64,000 nt of DNA from Streptomyces sp. S.PB5 (GCF_030403745.1 NZ_JAQMWP010000002.1:496001-560000), one strand, 5' to 3'; numbered from the stretch's first letter, positions 46,129 to 54,700 are shown. Numbers and translations: made by a program. The notes: generated by a model not told the origin, from the letters alone.

Positions 46129-47370
46129 GTGGGCTCGGGAGGGCTGGAGTTGCCCCCTGGTGACGAGGGTCACGAGGGGAACTCCGCAGACGTCCCGCCC
46201 GGCACGGTGTCGCTGGCACGGCCCATGGACGCCGCCGGTTCCATCGGGCCGGAGCTGGACTGGGACGCCGACGCCTGGCGTGAGGTGCGTACGCGCGCTC
46301 AGCGAGCCGGCCGGGCCTACATCTGGCTGAACCTGGTCGAACAACGGCTGCGCGCGGTCGTGGCCGCCGTTCTGCGTCCCATCTACGAACCCGTCCACGG
46401 CGACGACTGGGTGGTCGCCGCGGCGGGGCCGGCGGGCCAGGAATGGGTGCAGCGCGCGGTCGCCGTACGCGAAGTCAGCCGCCGCAAGGGCTACTTGCTC
46501 GACCCGGCCGACGACAACGTCCTGAGTTTCCTCACCCTGCCGCAGCTGCGCGAGCTGATGGTGCAGCACTGGCCGTGCTTCGAGCCCTACTTCGACGAGC
46601 GCCGGGACGTCGAACTCGCCCTGGACGAACTGGAAGTGACCCGCAACGTCGTCTCCCGCAACCGGGCCCTGTCCGAGGCGGTCCTCGGCCAGGCCGAGCG
46701 GGCCTCGGCGCGTCTGCTGGAGATACTCGTCGCGGGCGGCGACGTGCCGTCCGCGCGCCGGCTGCCCGTGGACGCGGTCGAGGACCTCGTCGGAGACCGG
46801 TACGCGGACGTGGTCGCCGTGCACCCGGACCGGGTGCGGCTGCTGCGGCAGTTCCCCGCCGAGGACATCTTCGGCGGCGCCCGCCGCCTCGACGCCGTCG
46901 GCATCGGCCTCAACCTCCTCGTGCAGAACTTCTCCGGCCGCCGGCTGGTGCGCCTGGCCGAGGCCGGCTGCCGGGTGCGGCTGCTGTTCCTCAACCCGGC
47001 CTCCAGCGCCGTCAAGCGACGCGAGCGTGAACTCGGCATCAAGCGCGGGGAGTTGAGCCGTGCCGTCGAGATGAACATTCTGCACATGCGCCGGGTGCGG
47101 TCCCGGCTGCGCGACCCGGGCGCCTTCGAGATCCAGGTCTACGACGAGACGCCCCGCTTCACCGCCTATCTGGTGGACGGCGACGGCTCGGACGGCGTCG
47201 CCGTCGTGCAGTCGTATCTGCGCCGGTCCCGGGGCATGGAGGCGCCGGTGCTGGTGCTGCGCAACGGCGGCAAGGTGGTGAAGCCGGGGGAGATCGACGA
47301 CAGTGGGCTCTTCCCGACCTACCGCGAGGAATTCGAGACGACTTGGGTGGATTCGCGCCCGGTGTCCTGA
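46129..47370 (+). CDS. SAV2148-family HEPN-domain protein
   Basis: 413 aa. The GTG at 46129 gives the family-typical start (GSGGLELPPGDEGHEGNSADVPPGTVSLARPMD). The central helical region (about 60-200) contains QLRELMVQHW, an R-x5-H string compatible with the HEPN RNase motif. A C-terminal part (about 240-413; DRYADVVAVHPDRVRLLRQFPAEDIFGGARRLDAVGIGLNLLVQNFSGRRLVRLAEAGCRVRLLFLNP) resembles sensor/phospholipase-D-like DUF5919. It is a conserved single gene in Streptomyces with unknown role. I rely on recall of the family name, not on a search. Confidence 0.8.
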   Translation: MGSGGLELPPGDEGHEGNSADVPPGTVSLARPMDAAGSIGPELDWDADAWREVRTRAQRAGRAYIWLNLVEQRLRAVVAAVLRPIYEPVHGDDWVVAAAGPAGQEWVQRAVAVREVSRRKGYLLDPADDNVLSFLTLPQLRELMVQHWPCFEPYFDERRDVELALDELEVTRNVVSRNRALSEAVLGQAERASARLLEILVAGGDVPSARRLPVDAVEDLVGDRYADVVAVHPDRVRLLRQFPAEDIFGGARRLDAVGIGLNLLVQNFSGRRLVRLAEAGCRVRLLFLNPASSAVKRRERELGIKRGELSRAVEMNILHMRRVRSRLRDPGAFEIQVYDETPRFTAYLVDGDGSDGVAVVQSYLRRSRGMEAPVLVLRNGGKVVKPGEIDDSGLFPTYREEFETTWVDSRPVS

Positions 47371-47497
47371 AAGTCGCGCGGGAGGTACGGGGAAGCGGAA
47401 GGCGGGAGGAAGCGGAAGGCAGTCCTCTGATTGTCAGTGGCGCATGGGATGGTGGAGACCACTGGGGGAAAGCACCACCAAGAAGGGGGGCCGCCGC

Positions 47498-48220
47498 ATG
47501 GGCTGGCACCAGGAGCTGCTGATCGGCTTCGACCTGGAGACGACCGGGACCGATCCGCGCGAGGCGCGCATCGTCACGGGAGCCGTGATCGAGGTCAGGG
47601 GCGGGCAGCCCCTCGGACACCGCGAGTGGCTGGCGGATCCGGGCGTGGAGATCCCGGCGGACGCGGTCGCGGTCCACGGGATCAGCAATGAACGAGCGAC
47701 CGCGGAGGGCCGCCCGGCGGACCAGGTCGCGGACGCCATCGCCGACGTCCTGACGGCGTACTGGAAGACCGGCGTCCCGGTGGTCGCCTACAACGCGGCC
47801 TTCGACCTCACCCTGCTCTCGGCCGAGCTGCGCCGCCACGCCCTGCCCTCCCTCCGGGACCGCCTGGGCGGCGTGGACCCGGCCCCGGTCATCGACCCCT
47901 ACACGATCGACCGCTCCGTCGACCGCTACCGCCGTGGCAAGCGCAACCTCGAAGCGGTCTGCAGGGAGTACGGAGTCCCGCTCGAAGCGGCCCACAACGC
48001 CTCGGCGGACGCCCTGGCCGCGGCGAAGCTCGCCTGCGCGATAGCCGACCGGCACCCCAAGATCGCCTCCCTCGGCCCGGCGGAGCTCCACCGCCGCCAG
48101 ATCGAGTGGTACGCGCAGTGGGCGGCCGACTTCCAGAGCTTCCTGCGCCGCAAGGGGGAGGCGGACGCGGTGGTGGACGGGACATGGCCGCTCAGGGAGC
48201 TGGCGGACGAAACCGTCTGA
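47498..48220 (+). CDS. DEDDh 3'-5' exonuclease (DnaQ/epsilon-like)
   Basis: 240 aa from the ATG at 47498 (AAGAAGGGGGG upstream); a longer frame from 47303 was rejected. ExoI IGFDLETTGTDP (Asp, Glu), ExoII VVAYNAAFDLTLL (Asn-x-x-x-Asp), ExoIII HNASADALAAAKLA (His and Asp five residues later). GISNERATAEGRPADQV is the family loop. Stand-alone DnaQ-like nucleases act in proofreading-like, repair or RNA-trimming reactions. It follows the SAV2148 gene by 127 bp in the same direction and converges on an APH-type kinase. Confidence 0.93.
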   Translation: MGWHQELLIGFDLETTGTDPREARIVTGAVIEVRGGQPLGHREWLADPGVEIPADAVAVHGISNERATAEGRPADQVADAIADVLTAYWKTGVPVVAYNAAFDLTLLSAELRRHALPSLRDRLGGVDPAPVIDPYTIDRSVDRYRRGKRNLEAVCREYGVPLEAAHNASADALAAAKLACAIADRHPKIASLGPAELHRRQIEWYAQWAADFQSFLRRKGEADAVVDGTWPLRELADETV

Positions 48221-48239
48221 GCCTTCGGGGCCGAAGCAC

Positions 48240-49103
48240 TCAGAACGGATACCACCGCACCGTCTCGTCCCCGTCCCGCAAGGACGCCACCCGCCGCTCG
48301 AACTCGGCCAGCGCCCGGGGGTTGCTCGGGGCGTGCTGAGCGACCCACGCACAGCTGGCCGTCTCCCGGGCGCCCCGCAGCACCGAGCACCCCGCCCACT
48401 CCCGCACATCCCAGCCGTACGCGCCCGTGAACGCGTCGTAGGCGCCCGCGGGCAGCCCGTACCGGTCCCGGGACAGGGCCATCACCACCAGGTCGTGCTC
48501 GCGCAGGTCCGAGGAGAAGGTCTCCAGGTCCACGAGGACCGGACCGTCGGGCCCGACGTGCACATTGCGGGGGAGCGCGTCACCGTGGATCGGGCCGGGC
48601 GGCAGCTGCGGGGTGAGCGCCGCCGCGGCCGCCGCGAACCCGTCCCGCCGTTCCCGCAGATACGCCGCGTCCGCCGGATCGATCGCCTCACCCGCAAGCC
48701 GCAGCCACCGTTCCACACCACCCAGCAACTCCCGGGGCGGAAGGGCGAAGGAAGGAGAGGGGAGGGCATGGACCACCCGTAGGAGTTCGGCCAAATCCCG
48801 GGGCTCGGCGGGCCGTACGGGGTCCGGCAGCCGGTGCCACACCGTCACCGGATGCCCCTCGACGAGCAGCGCCTTCGCCTCGGCCGCCCGCACCGCCGGC
48901 ACACCCGCCTCGGCGAGCCACTGCGCGATGTCGAGCTCCCGCCGCGCCCGGTCCAGGAGTTCGGCGTCCCGGCCCACCTTGACGGCGAGATCACCAGCGG
49001 CGAACACCGCGTTCTCGCCGAGCGCGAGCAGCTGAGCCTGAGCCGCCGGCCCCGGCAGTACCCCCGCCGCGGCCAGTACGTCCCGCGCCCGTGCCTCGTC
49101 CAT
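48240..49103 (-). CDS. Aminoglycoside-phosphotransferase-family kinase (APH)
   Basis: 287 aa from the ATG at 49103. Typical APH order: NAVFAAGDLAVKVGRDAELLDRARRELDIAQWLAEAGVPA (Lys and helix C), VTVWHRLP hinge, catalytic loop IHGDALPRNVHVG with Asp and Asn intact, and metal site VLVDLETFSSDLREHDL. It should be an active kinase for a small hydroxyl compound. Whether the substrate is an antibiotic cannot be told. It is divergent from the sugar ABC operon across about 220 bp. Confidence 0.9.
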   Translation of the reverse strand: MDEARARDVLAAAGVLPGPAAQAQLLALGENAVFAAGDLAVKVGRDAELLDRARRELDIAQWLAEAGVPAVRAAEAKALLVEGHPVTVWHRLPDPVRPAEPRDLAELLRVVHALPSPSFALPPRELLGGVERWLRLAGEAIDPADAAYLRERRDGFAAAAAALTPQLPPGPIHGDALPRNVHVGPDGPVLVDLETFSSDLREHDLVVMALSRDRYGLPAGAYDAFTGAYGWDVREWAGCSVLRGARETASCAWVAQHAPSNPRALAEFERRVASLRDGDETVRWYPF

Positions 49104-49324
49104 CGTCCGCCTCCGTGTCCTCACACCTGCCGGTACCGGATGTCCCGGATCCGCCGATGTGCTCGCGCACACACCGTCGACTTCCCGCCATCCACCGGTC
49201 AGTCTCGCATTCGCACAGGTCGGACGGTGTGCGCGGTGCCTTGACGACCCATATCCCCTTCACGACCATGACGGAGGCCCCCGAGGGGCCGGACTGTCAC
49301 GAGCCGCGCAAAGGAGCCGATTAC

Positions 49325-50260
49325 GTGACAACAGTGACCGTGACCAAACGGTCGACGCGCGGCGCGCCCCGCGCGGGCGGGGACCGCCGGACGGTGGACC
49401 GCGGAGCCTGGTTCCTCGTACTGCCCGCCCTGATCCCGATCCTCTGCCTGAGCGTCGGCCCGCTGGTCTACGGCATCCTGCTGGCGTTCACCGACGCCCA
49501 GTCCGGCCGGACCCGTGCCACCCAGTGGATCGGCACCCTGAACTTCCAGGACCTGCTGCACGACACGCTGTTCTGGGAGTCGTTCCGGATCGGCCTGGTG
49601 TGGGCCGTGGGGGTGACGGTCCCGCAGTTCCTGCTCGCGCTCGGCCTCGCCCTGCTGCTCAACCAGGACCTGCGCCTGCGCTGGCTGGCCCGCGCCCTGG
49701 CGATCGTCCCGTGGGCCATGCCCGAGGTCGTCGTCGGCGTGATGTGGCGCCTGGTCTACAGCCCGGACGCCGGGGTCCTCAACGAGACCCTGCGCGACCT
49801 CGGCCTCGGTGACGGCCGCGACTGGCTGAGCGGTCTGGCCACCGCCCTGCCCGCCGTCATCGTCGTCGGCATCTGGGCCGGCATGCCGACCACCACGGTC
49901 GCCCTGCTCGCCGGTCTGCAGAACACCCCGCGCGAACTGCACGAGGCCGCGGCGTGCGACGGAGCCGGGCCCTGGCGGCGCTTTTGGACCGTCACCTGGC
50001 CCGCCCTCAGGCCCGTCGCCCTGGCCATGGTCGCGCTCAACCTGATCTGGAACTTCAACTCCTTCGCCCTGGTCTATGTGCTCACCAGCGGCGGCCCCGG
50101 CGGCCGCACCCGCCTGCCCATGCTCTTCGCCTACGAAGAGGCCTTCCGCTACGGGCAGTTCGGATACGCGGCGGCGATGGGATGCGTGATGGTCGCGGTG
50201 ATCTCGATCCTCCTCGCGGTCTTCCTGGCGGGCCGGCTCAAGGGAGGTGACGAGGCATGA
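49325..50260 (+). CDS. CUT1 sugar ABC permease (MalF/UgpA type)
   Basis: 311 aa. The GTG at 49325 is chosen because AAAGGAG sits 8 nt upstream; the in-frame ATG at 49268 lacks an SD. Six membrane segments (WFLVLPALIPILCLSVGPLVYGILLAF and onwards). The EAA loop is ELHEAAACDGAGPWRRFWTVTWPALRPVALAMVALNLIWNFNSFALVYVLTSGGPGGRTRLP. Its stop overlaps the next permease by 4 bp. First gene of a three-gene importer. The preceding 49104-49324 interval holds the divergent promoters; no clear operator was recognised there. Confidence 0.93.
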   Translation: MTTVTVTKRSTRGAPRAGGDRRTVDRGAWFLVLPALIPILCLSVGPLVYGILLAFTDAQSGRTRATQWIGTLNFQDLLHDTLFWESFRIGLVWAVGVTVPQFLLALGLALLLNQDLRLRWLARALAIVPWAMPEVVVGVMWRLVYSPDAGVLNETLRDLGLGDGRDWLSGLATALPAVIVVGIWAGMPTTTVALLAGLQNTPRELHEAAACDGAGPWRRFWTVTWPALRPVALAMVALNLIWNFNSFALVYVLTSGGPGGRTRLPMLFAYEEAFRYGQFGYAAAMGCVMVAVISILLAVFLAGRLKGGDEA

Positions 50261-51090
50261 GGACCAGCACCACGGGCCGCGTCGGACAGTACGCCGCCCT
50301 GCTCGCCTATCTCGTCTTCCTCGCCTTCCCCTTCCTCTGGCTGATCTCCACCGCCTTCAAGTCCCCCCGGGAACTGGGCAGTCTGCACCCCGCCTGGATC
50401 CCCGAGGACCCCACCCTCGACAACTTCCGCCAGGCCTTCGACGAACAGCCCCTCCTGCGCGCCGCCGGAAACTCCCTGCTCGCCGCGCTCGGCGCCGCCC
50501 TGATCGCCGTACTGATCGCGACCCCACTGGCCTACGTCATGGCCCGGCACCGCACCCTGCTCGCGCGGGCGGCGACCGGCTGGGTGGTGGTCAGCCAGGC
50601 GTTCCCGCTGGTGCTGGTGATCATCCCGCTGTTCCTGGTGCTGAAGAACCTCCATCTCATCAACTCCCTGTTCGGGTTGGTGCTGGTGTACGTGGTGTGG
50701 TCGCTGCCGTTCGCGCTGTGGATGCTCGTCGGATACGTCCGCGCGGTGCCGGCCGAACTGGAGGAGGCGGCGGCCGTCGACGGGGCCGGGAAGCTGCGCA
50801 CGCTGGTCTCGGTGACCGCGCCGCTGCTCGCGCCGGGGATCGCGGCGACGGCACTGTTCGCGTTCATCACCGCGTGGAACGAGTTCTTCTTCGCGCTGGT
50901 CCTGCTCAAGACCCCGGAGAAACAGACCCTCCCGGTGGTCCTCACCCACTTCATCGGCGCGGAGGGTGTCGCCGACCTGGGCCCGCTGGCCGCGGCCGCG
51001 TTCCTCGCGACCCTGCCCTCACTGGTCGTCTTCGCGGTCATCCAGCGGCGGATCACCGGCGGGATGCTCGCAGGGGCGGTGAAGAGCTGA
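50257..51090 (+). CDS. CUT1 sugar ABC permease (MalG/UgpE type)
   Basis: 277 aa, with the ATG overlapping the upstream stop (ATGA). MalG hallmarks: an N-terminal helix AYLVFLAFPFLWLISTAFKSPREL, large loop PAWIPEDPTLDNFRQAF, and EAA motif ELEEAAAVDGAGKLRTLVSVTAPLLAPGIAATALFAFITAWNEFFFALVLL. It forms the heterodimer with the 49325 product. No ATPase gene is in the operon; in Streptomyces, CUT1 importers commonly share the ATPase MsiK, so the same is inferred here. Confidence 0.94.
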   Translation: MRTSTTGRVGQYAALLAYLVFLAFPFLWLISTAFKSPRELGSLHPAWIPEDPTLDNFRQAFDEQPLLRAAGNSLLAALGAALIAVLIATPLAYVMARHRTLLARAATGWVVVSQAFPLVLVIIPLFLVLKNLHLINSLFGLVLVYVVWSLPFALWMLVGYVRAVPAELEEAAAVDGAGKLRTLVSVTAPLLAPGIAATALFAFITAWNEFFFALVLLKTPEKQTLPVVLTHFIGAEGVADLGPLAAAAFLATLPSLVVFAVIQRRITGGMLAGAVKS

Positions 51091-52364
51091 TGCGCACGAG
51101 AGCGATCCTCGTCCTGTTGCTTCTGCTCACGGCCTGTACCGGCGCGAACGGCACGTCCGACGACGGCACCGTCACCCTCCGCTTCCAGTCCCTCGCCTGG
51201 CAGGAGGAGTCCGTCGAGGCCAACCGGCAGCTGGTCGAGGAGTGGAACGCGACCCACCCGGACGTCAAGGTCGAGTACGTCCAGGGCAGTTGGGACAGCG
51301 TCCACGACCAGCTGCTCACCTCCTTCGAGGGCGGCGAGGCCCCCAACATCATCCACGACGCCTCCGACGACCTCGCGGACTTCGCCTACGGCGGCTATCT
51401 CGCCGACCTGACCGACCTGCTGCCCGCCCGGCTCAAGTCAGACATCCCGCAGCGCAGTTGGGAGACGACGACCTTCGGGGGCGGGATCTACGGCGTGCCC
51501 TTCCTCCAGGAGCCGCGGGTGCTCATCGCCAACGCGAAGTGGCTGAAGGAGTCCGGCGTACGCATCCCGACGCCCGACAGGCCCTGGAGCTGGACGGAGT
51601 TCCGGCGGATCACGGACCGGCTCAGCGGCGACGGCAGGTACGGGGTCGCCTGGCCGCTCAAGGAGCCCGTCTCCGCCACACTCAACCTGTCCCTGTCGGC
51701 CGGCGGACAGCTCTTCCACCAGGGCTCCGACGGCAAGGTGACGATCCGCTTCGAGGAGGGCGACGAGGTCGTGCCGCGCACCATCCACGACCAGGCCAAC
51801 ACCGACCGCAGCGCCTCGCCCACCACCCTGGGCAGCGGCGGCTCGGACACCCTGCCCGGCTTCTTCGGCGGCAGGTACGCGATGGTCCCGCTGGGCTTCT
51901 CCTACCGCCAGCAGATCGTGCAGCAGGCCCCGAAGGGCTTCGACTGGCAGGTGCTGCCCGCTCCCGCCGGCGCCGGTGGACTCGGTCAGGGCGTCAGCCC
52001 GCAGACGCTGTCCGTCGCCGAGGACAGCCCGCACAAGAAGGAGGCCGTCGAGTTCGTCGACTTCCTGCTCCGGCCGGAGAACATGGTCCGCCTCGCGCTG
52101 GGCGACTGGATGCTGCCCACCGGCACCCAGGCGCTGAAGGACCCCGCCCTGCACACCGCCGAGAACGGCTGGGCCACCGGCACCGCCCTCGCCACCCACC
52201 TCCGCTCGGCGCCCGCCCAGTCCGTGCGCGGCTACCCCGAATGGAAGGACAAGGTCGCGACCCCGGCGTTCCAGGAGTACTACAGCGGCGCGATCGACCT
52301 CGGTGACCTGCGCAGACGCCTGGAGAAGGACGGCAACCTGGTCCTCGCCCGCTACCAGCGCTGA
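51090..52364 (+). CDS. CUT1 extracellular solute-binding lipoprotein
   Basis: 424 aa from the ATG at 51090, overlapping the permease stop by one base (TGATG). Signal and lipobox ILVLLLLLTACTGAN. SBP family 1 layout: VTLRFQSLAWQEESVEANRQLVEEWNATHPDVKVEYVQGSWDSVHDQLLTSFEGGEAPNIIH, GVPFLQEPRVLIANAKWLKESG, FFGGRYAMVPLGFSYRQQIV, FVDFLLRPENMVRLAL. It binds an oligosaccharide or similar solute. The gene order permease-permease-binding protein is the reverse of the most common one. 58 bp after it, the erm leader begins. Confidence 0.93.
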   Translation: MRTRAILVLLLLLTACTGANGTSDDGTVTLRFQSLAWQEESVEANRQLVEEWNATHPDVKVEYVQGSWDSVHDQLLTSFEGGEAPNIIHDASDDLADFAYGGYLADLTDLLPARLKSDIPQRSWETTTFGGGIYGVPFLQEPRVLIANAKWLKESGVRIPTPDRPWSWTEFRRITDRLSGDGRYGVAWPLKEPVSATLNLSLSAGGQLFHQGSDGKVTIRFEEGDEVVPRTIHDQANTDRSASPTTLGSGGSDTLPGFFGGRYAMVPLGFSYRQQIVQQAPKGFDWQVLPAPAGAGGLGQGVSPQTLSVAEDSPHKKEAVEFVDFLLRPENMVRLALGDWMLPTGTQALKDPALHTAENGWATGTALATHLRSAPAQSVRGYPEWKDKVATPAFQEYYSGAIDLGDLRRRLEKDGNLVLARYQR

Positions 52365-52385
52365 AGCGACGCTGGCGTAATTCGG

Positions 52386-52415
52386 TTGTCGGCTCCGACG
52401 GACCGCGCCTAGCGT
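52386..52415 (+). promoter_or_regulatory. Promoter of the erm leader, leaderless type
   Basis: TTGTCG (52386-52391), an 18-bp spacer and TAGCGT (52410-52415). Seven bases separate the -10 from the GTG at 52423, so transcription would begin at or next to the start codon and give a leaderless mRNA. No SD precedes the GTG, which agrees. Confidence 0.6.
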
Positions 52416-52422
52416 GCCGTCC

Positions 52423-52536
52423 GTGGGAGCCTTCAACGCGATCACCATCTCCGGTCACGGCCGGGGCTGCACGCACTCCATCCGGATGCGTCGCCGCCTC
52501 GGAGCCCTGACCGGCCCGAGGAGCGGCATCCGCTGA
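52423..52536 (+). CDS. Putative erm leader peptide (37 aa) controlling ribosome stalling
   Basis: A GTG-initiated ORF of 37 codons ending 94 bp before erm. It begins MGAFNAITIS; the staphylococcal ErmC leader begins MGIFSIFVIS, so Met1, Gly2, Phe4, Ile9 and Ser10 coincide at identical spacing, around the codon where macrolide-stalled ribosomes pause. The rest is GHGRGCTHSI then RMRRRLG, an Arg-rich string reminiscent of the RLR class of arrest peptides. There is no SD and the promoter position implies leaderless translation. The RNA segment right after codon 9 is segment 1 of an alternative-hairpin set that ends at the erm SD. Confidence 0.7.
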   Translation: MGAFNAITISGHGRGCTHSIRMRRRLGALTGPRSGIR

Positions 52537-52621
52537 CGCGGCGGTGACCCACCTCGCTCTTCCCTCTGTCTTCCGGTCAGGGCCTTCGGCTGCCCATCTC
52601 ACTTTTCCCGGAAGACAAGGA
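52451..52621 (+). promoter_or_regulatory. Four-segment translational attenuator of erm
   Basis: Segment 1, CCGGTCACGGC (52451-52461), pairs with segment 2, GCCCTGACCGG (52504-52514), 10 of 11 positions. Segment 2 also pairs perfectly over 11 bp with segment 3, CCGGTCAGGGC (52573-52583). Segment 3's 5' part, TGTCTTCCGG (52567-52576), pairs over 10 bp with segment 4, CCGGAAGACA (52608-52617), which abuts the SD AAGGA (52617-52621). The 1:2 plus 3:4 fold hides the SD. A ribosome held at leader codon 9 would cover segment 1, allow 2:3 and free the SD. This is the geometry of ErmC-type attenuation. Confidence 0.75.
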
Positions 52622-52630
52622 CCACCAGCC

Positions 52631-53431
52631 ATGGCCCGCCCCACGCGCGTCTCCCGCGCGCTCTCGCAGAACTTCCTCACCGACCGCGCCGCCGTCGAAC
52701 ACCTCGCCCGAGTCGCCGTACCGCAGCGCAGCAGGACTCCTCTGCTGCTCGAAGTGGGCGCCGGGAAAGGCGCGTTGACCGCCGCGCTCGCCCCTCGGTG
52801 CCGGCAGCTGCACGCCTACGAGATCGACCCGCGCCTGCTGCCGGGCCTGCGCGCCCGCTTCGCCGAGACACCTCAGGTCCGGGTCGTCCACGGCGACTTC
52901 CTCGCCGCCCCGCCACCCCGCACCCCGTTCTCCGTCGCGGGCAACGTCCCCTTCTCCCGCACTGCCGACATCGTCGACTGGTGTCTGCGCGCCCCGCACC
53001 TCACCGCCGCCACGCTCCTCACGCAGCTGGAGTACGCCCGCAAACGCACGGGGGACTACGGGAGCTGGACGCTGCTGACCGTCCGCAGCTGGCCGCGCCA
53101 CGACTGGCGGCTGGTCGGACGGGTGGACCGGAGCAGCTTCAGCCCCAGGCCGCGCGTCGACGCCGGGATCGTACGCATCGAGCGTCGCCGCACACCGCTC
53201 CTCGACCGCGCCGGGTGCGCGAGTTGGTGCCGGCTGGTCGAGCTCGGCTTCTCCGGAGTCGGCGGCAGCCTGTACGCCTCGCTGCGCGGGACGTACCCAC
53301 GGCGGCGGGTGGACGCGGCGTTCCGGGCGGCGGATCTCGACCGGGGTGCCCTGGTGGGGGAGGTGTCCCCGGCGCGGTGGCTGCGGCTGCACGCAAGTCT
53401 CAGCGGGTTCGTGGGCGTCCCTGAGCCTTAA
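52631..53431 (+). CDS. lrm: Erm-family 23S rRNA adenine-N6 methyltransferase (lrm / Erm(O)-like)
   Basis: 266 aa from the ATG at 52631 (AAGGA 9 nt upstream). The Erm/KsgA fold is clear: start [24 protein letters not shown] motif [38 protein letters not shown], catalytic motif [30 protein letters not shown], and [19 protein letters not shown]. It methylates A2058 of 23S rRNA, giving resistance to macrolides, lincosamides and streptogramin B. The erm-mgt arrangement is that of the inducible lrm-mgt pair of S. lividans (established knowledge). Mono- versus dimethylation cannot be read from sequence. Confidence 0.93.
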   Translation: MARPTRVSRALSQNFLTDRAAVEHLARVAVPQRSRTPLLLEVGAGKGALTAALAPRCRQLHAYEIDPRLLPGLRARFAETPQVRVVHGDFLAAPPPRTPFSVAGNVPFSRTADIVDWCLRAPHLTAATLLTQLEYARKRTGDYGSWTLLTVRSWPRHDWRLVGRVDRSSFSPRPRVDAGIVRIERRRTPLLDRAGCASWCRLVELGFSGVGGSLYASLRGTYPRRRVDAAFRAADLDRGALVGEVSPARWLRLHASLSGFVGVPEP

Positions 53432-53435
53432 CAAG

Positions 53436-53465
53436 TTGCACGAGACGTCTCGTCTCGTCTAGTCT
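53436..53465 (+). promoter_or_regulatory. mgt promoter with embedded TetR-type operator
   Basis: TTGCAC (53436-53441), 18-bp spacer, TAGTCT (53460-53465), then 7 bp to the mgt ATG, again the spacing of a leaderless transcript. The spacer contains the 14-bp palindrome ACGAGACGTCTCGT (53440-53453) and a further CTCGTCT..AGTCTCG. GAGACG/CGTCTC arms of this type are typical TetR-family operators. Confidence 0.6.
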
Positions 53466-53472
53466 CGACGGC

Positions 53473-54696
53473 ATGACCACTCCCGCACACATCGCCATGT
53501 TCTCCGTCGCCGCCCACGGCCATGTGAACCCGAGCCTCGACGTCATCCGCGAGCTCGTCGCACGCGGCCACCGGGTGACGTACGCGATCCCGCCGGTGTT
53601 CGCGGAGAAGGTCGCCGCGACCGGCGCCGAGCCCAAGCTCTGGAACTCCACCCTGCCCGGGCCCGGCGCCGACCCGGAGGCGTGGGGCAGCACCCTCCTC
53701 GACAACGTCGAACCCTTCCTCGCCGACGCCATCCAGGCGCTGCCGCAGCTGATCGAGGCGTACGAGGGAGACGAACCGGACCTCGTCCTGCACGACATCA
53801 CCTCCTACCCGGCCCGCGTGCTCGCCCACCGCTGGGGCGTGCCCGCAGTCTCGCTCTCGCCGAACCTCGTGGCCTGGGAGGGCTACGAGAAGGAGGTCGC
53901 CGAGCCGATGTGGGCGGAGCCGAAGAAGACCGCGCGGGGGCAGGCGTACTACGCCCGCTTCCAGGGCTGGCTGGAGGAGAACGGGATCACCCTGCACCCC
54001 GACCCGTTCGCAGGCCGGCCCGACCGGTCGATCGTCCTCATCCCCAAGGCGCTGCAGCCCAACGCCGACCGCGTCGACGAGAAGGTGCACTCCTTCGTCG
54101 GCGCCTGCCAGGGCGACCGCGCCGCCGAGGGGGAGTGGCAGCGGCCCGCCGACGCGGACAAGGTCGTCCTCGTCTCGCTCGGCTCGGCCTTCACCAAGCA
54201 GCCCGGCTTCTACCGGGAGTGCGTGCAGGCCTTCGGCGACCTGCCCGGCTGGCACCTGGTGCTCCAGATCGGGGCGAGCGTGGACCCGGCCGAGCTGGGG
54301 GACATCCCCGCGAACGTCGAAGTGTCCTCGTGGGTACCGCAGTTGGCGGTGCTGCGACAGGCCGATCTGTTCGTCACCCACGCCGGCGCCGGCGGCAGCC
54401 AGGAGGGCCTCGCGACCGGCACGCCGATGATCGCCGTACCGCAGGCCGTGGACCAGTTCGGCAACGCGGACATGCTCCAGGCCCTCGGCGTCGCCCGGGT
54501 CGTCCCCACCGAGGAGGCCACCGCCGAGACCCTGCGGGCCACCGCCCTCACCCTCGTCGACGACCCCGAGGTGGCCCGGCGGCTGAAGGACATCCAGGCC
54601 GAGATGGCGAAGGAGGGCGGCACCCACCGGGCCGCCGACCTCATCGAGGCCGAGCTGCCCGCTCGTCCGGCGACGCGGCCGCACCTCGCCCGCTAG
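53473..54696 (+). CDS. mgt: Macrolide glycosyltransferase (GT1, MGT/OleD family)
   Basis: 407 aa. GT1 fold: N-terminal [38 protein letters not shown] with the catalytic-base region [45 protein letters not shown], and C-terminal donor-binding motif [55 protein letters not shown]/OleD enzymes inactivate macrolides by UDP-glucose-dependent glucosylation at the desosamine 2'-OH. It stands 41 bp behind erm with its own promoter and operator, so the two resistance layers may be separately inducible. Confidence 0.94.
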   Translation: MTTPAHIAMFSVAAHGHVNPSLDVIRELVARGHRVTYAIPPVFAEKVAATGAEPKLWNSTLPGPGADPEAWGSTLLDNVEPFLADAIQALPQLIEAYEGDEPDLVLHDITSYPARVLAHRWGVPAVSLSPNLVAWEGYEKEVAEPMWAEPKKTARGQAYYARFQGWLEENGITLHPDPFAGRPDRSIVLIPKALQPNADRVDEKVHSFVGACQGDRAAEGEWQRPADADKVVLVSLGSAFTKQPGFYRECVQAFGDLPGWHLVLQIGASVDPAELGDIPANVEVSSWVPQLAVLRQADLFVTHAGAGGSQEGLATGTPMIAVPQAVDQFGNADMLQALGVARVVPTEEATAETLRATALTLVDDPEVARRLKDIQAEMAKEGGTHRAADLIEAELPARPATRPHLAR

Positions 54697-54700
54697 GCCG

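Noticed and set aside
49240..49275. TTGACG-based promoter for the sugar ABC operon
   Set aside because: A TTGACG is present near 49243 but no acceptable -10 lies 16-19 bp downstream.
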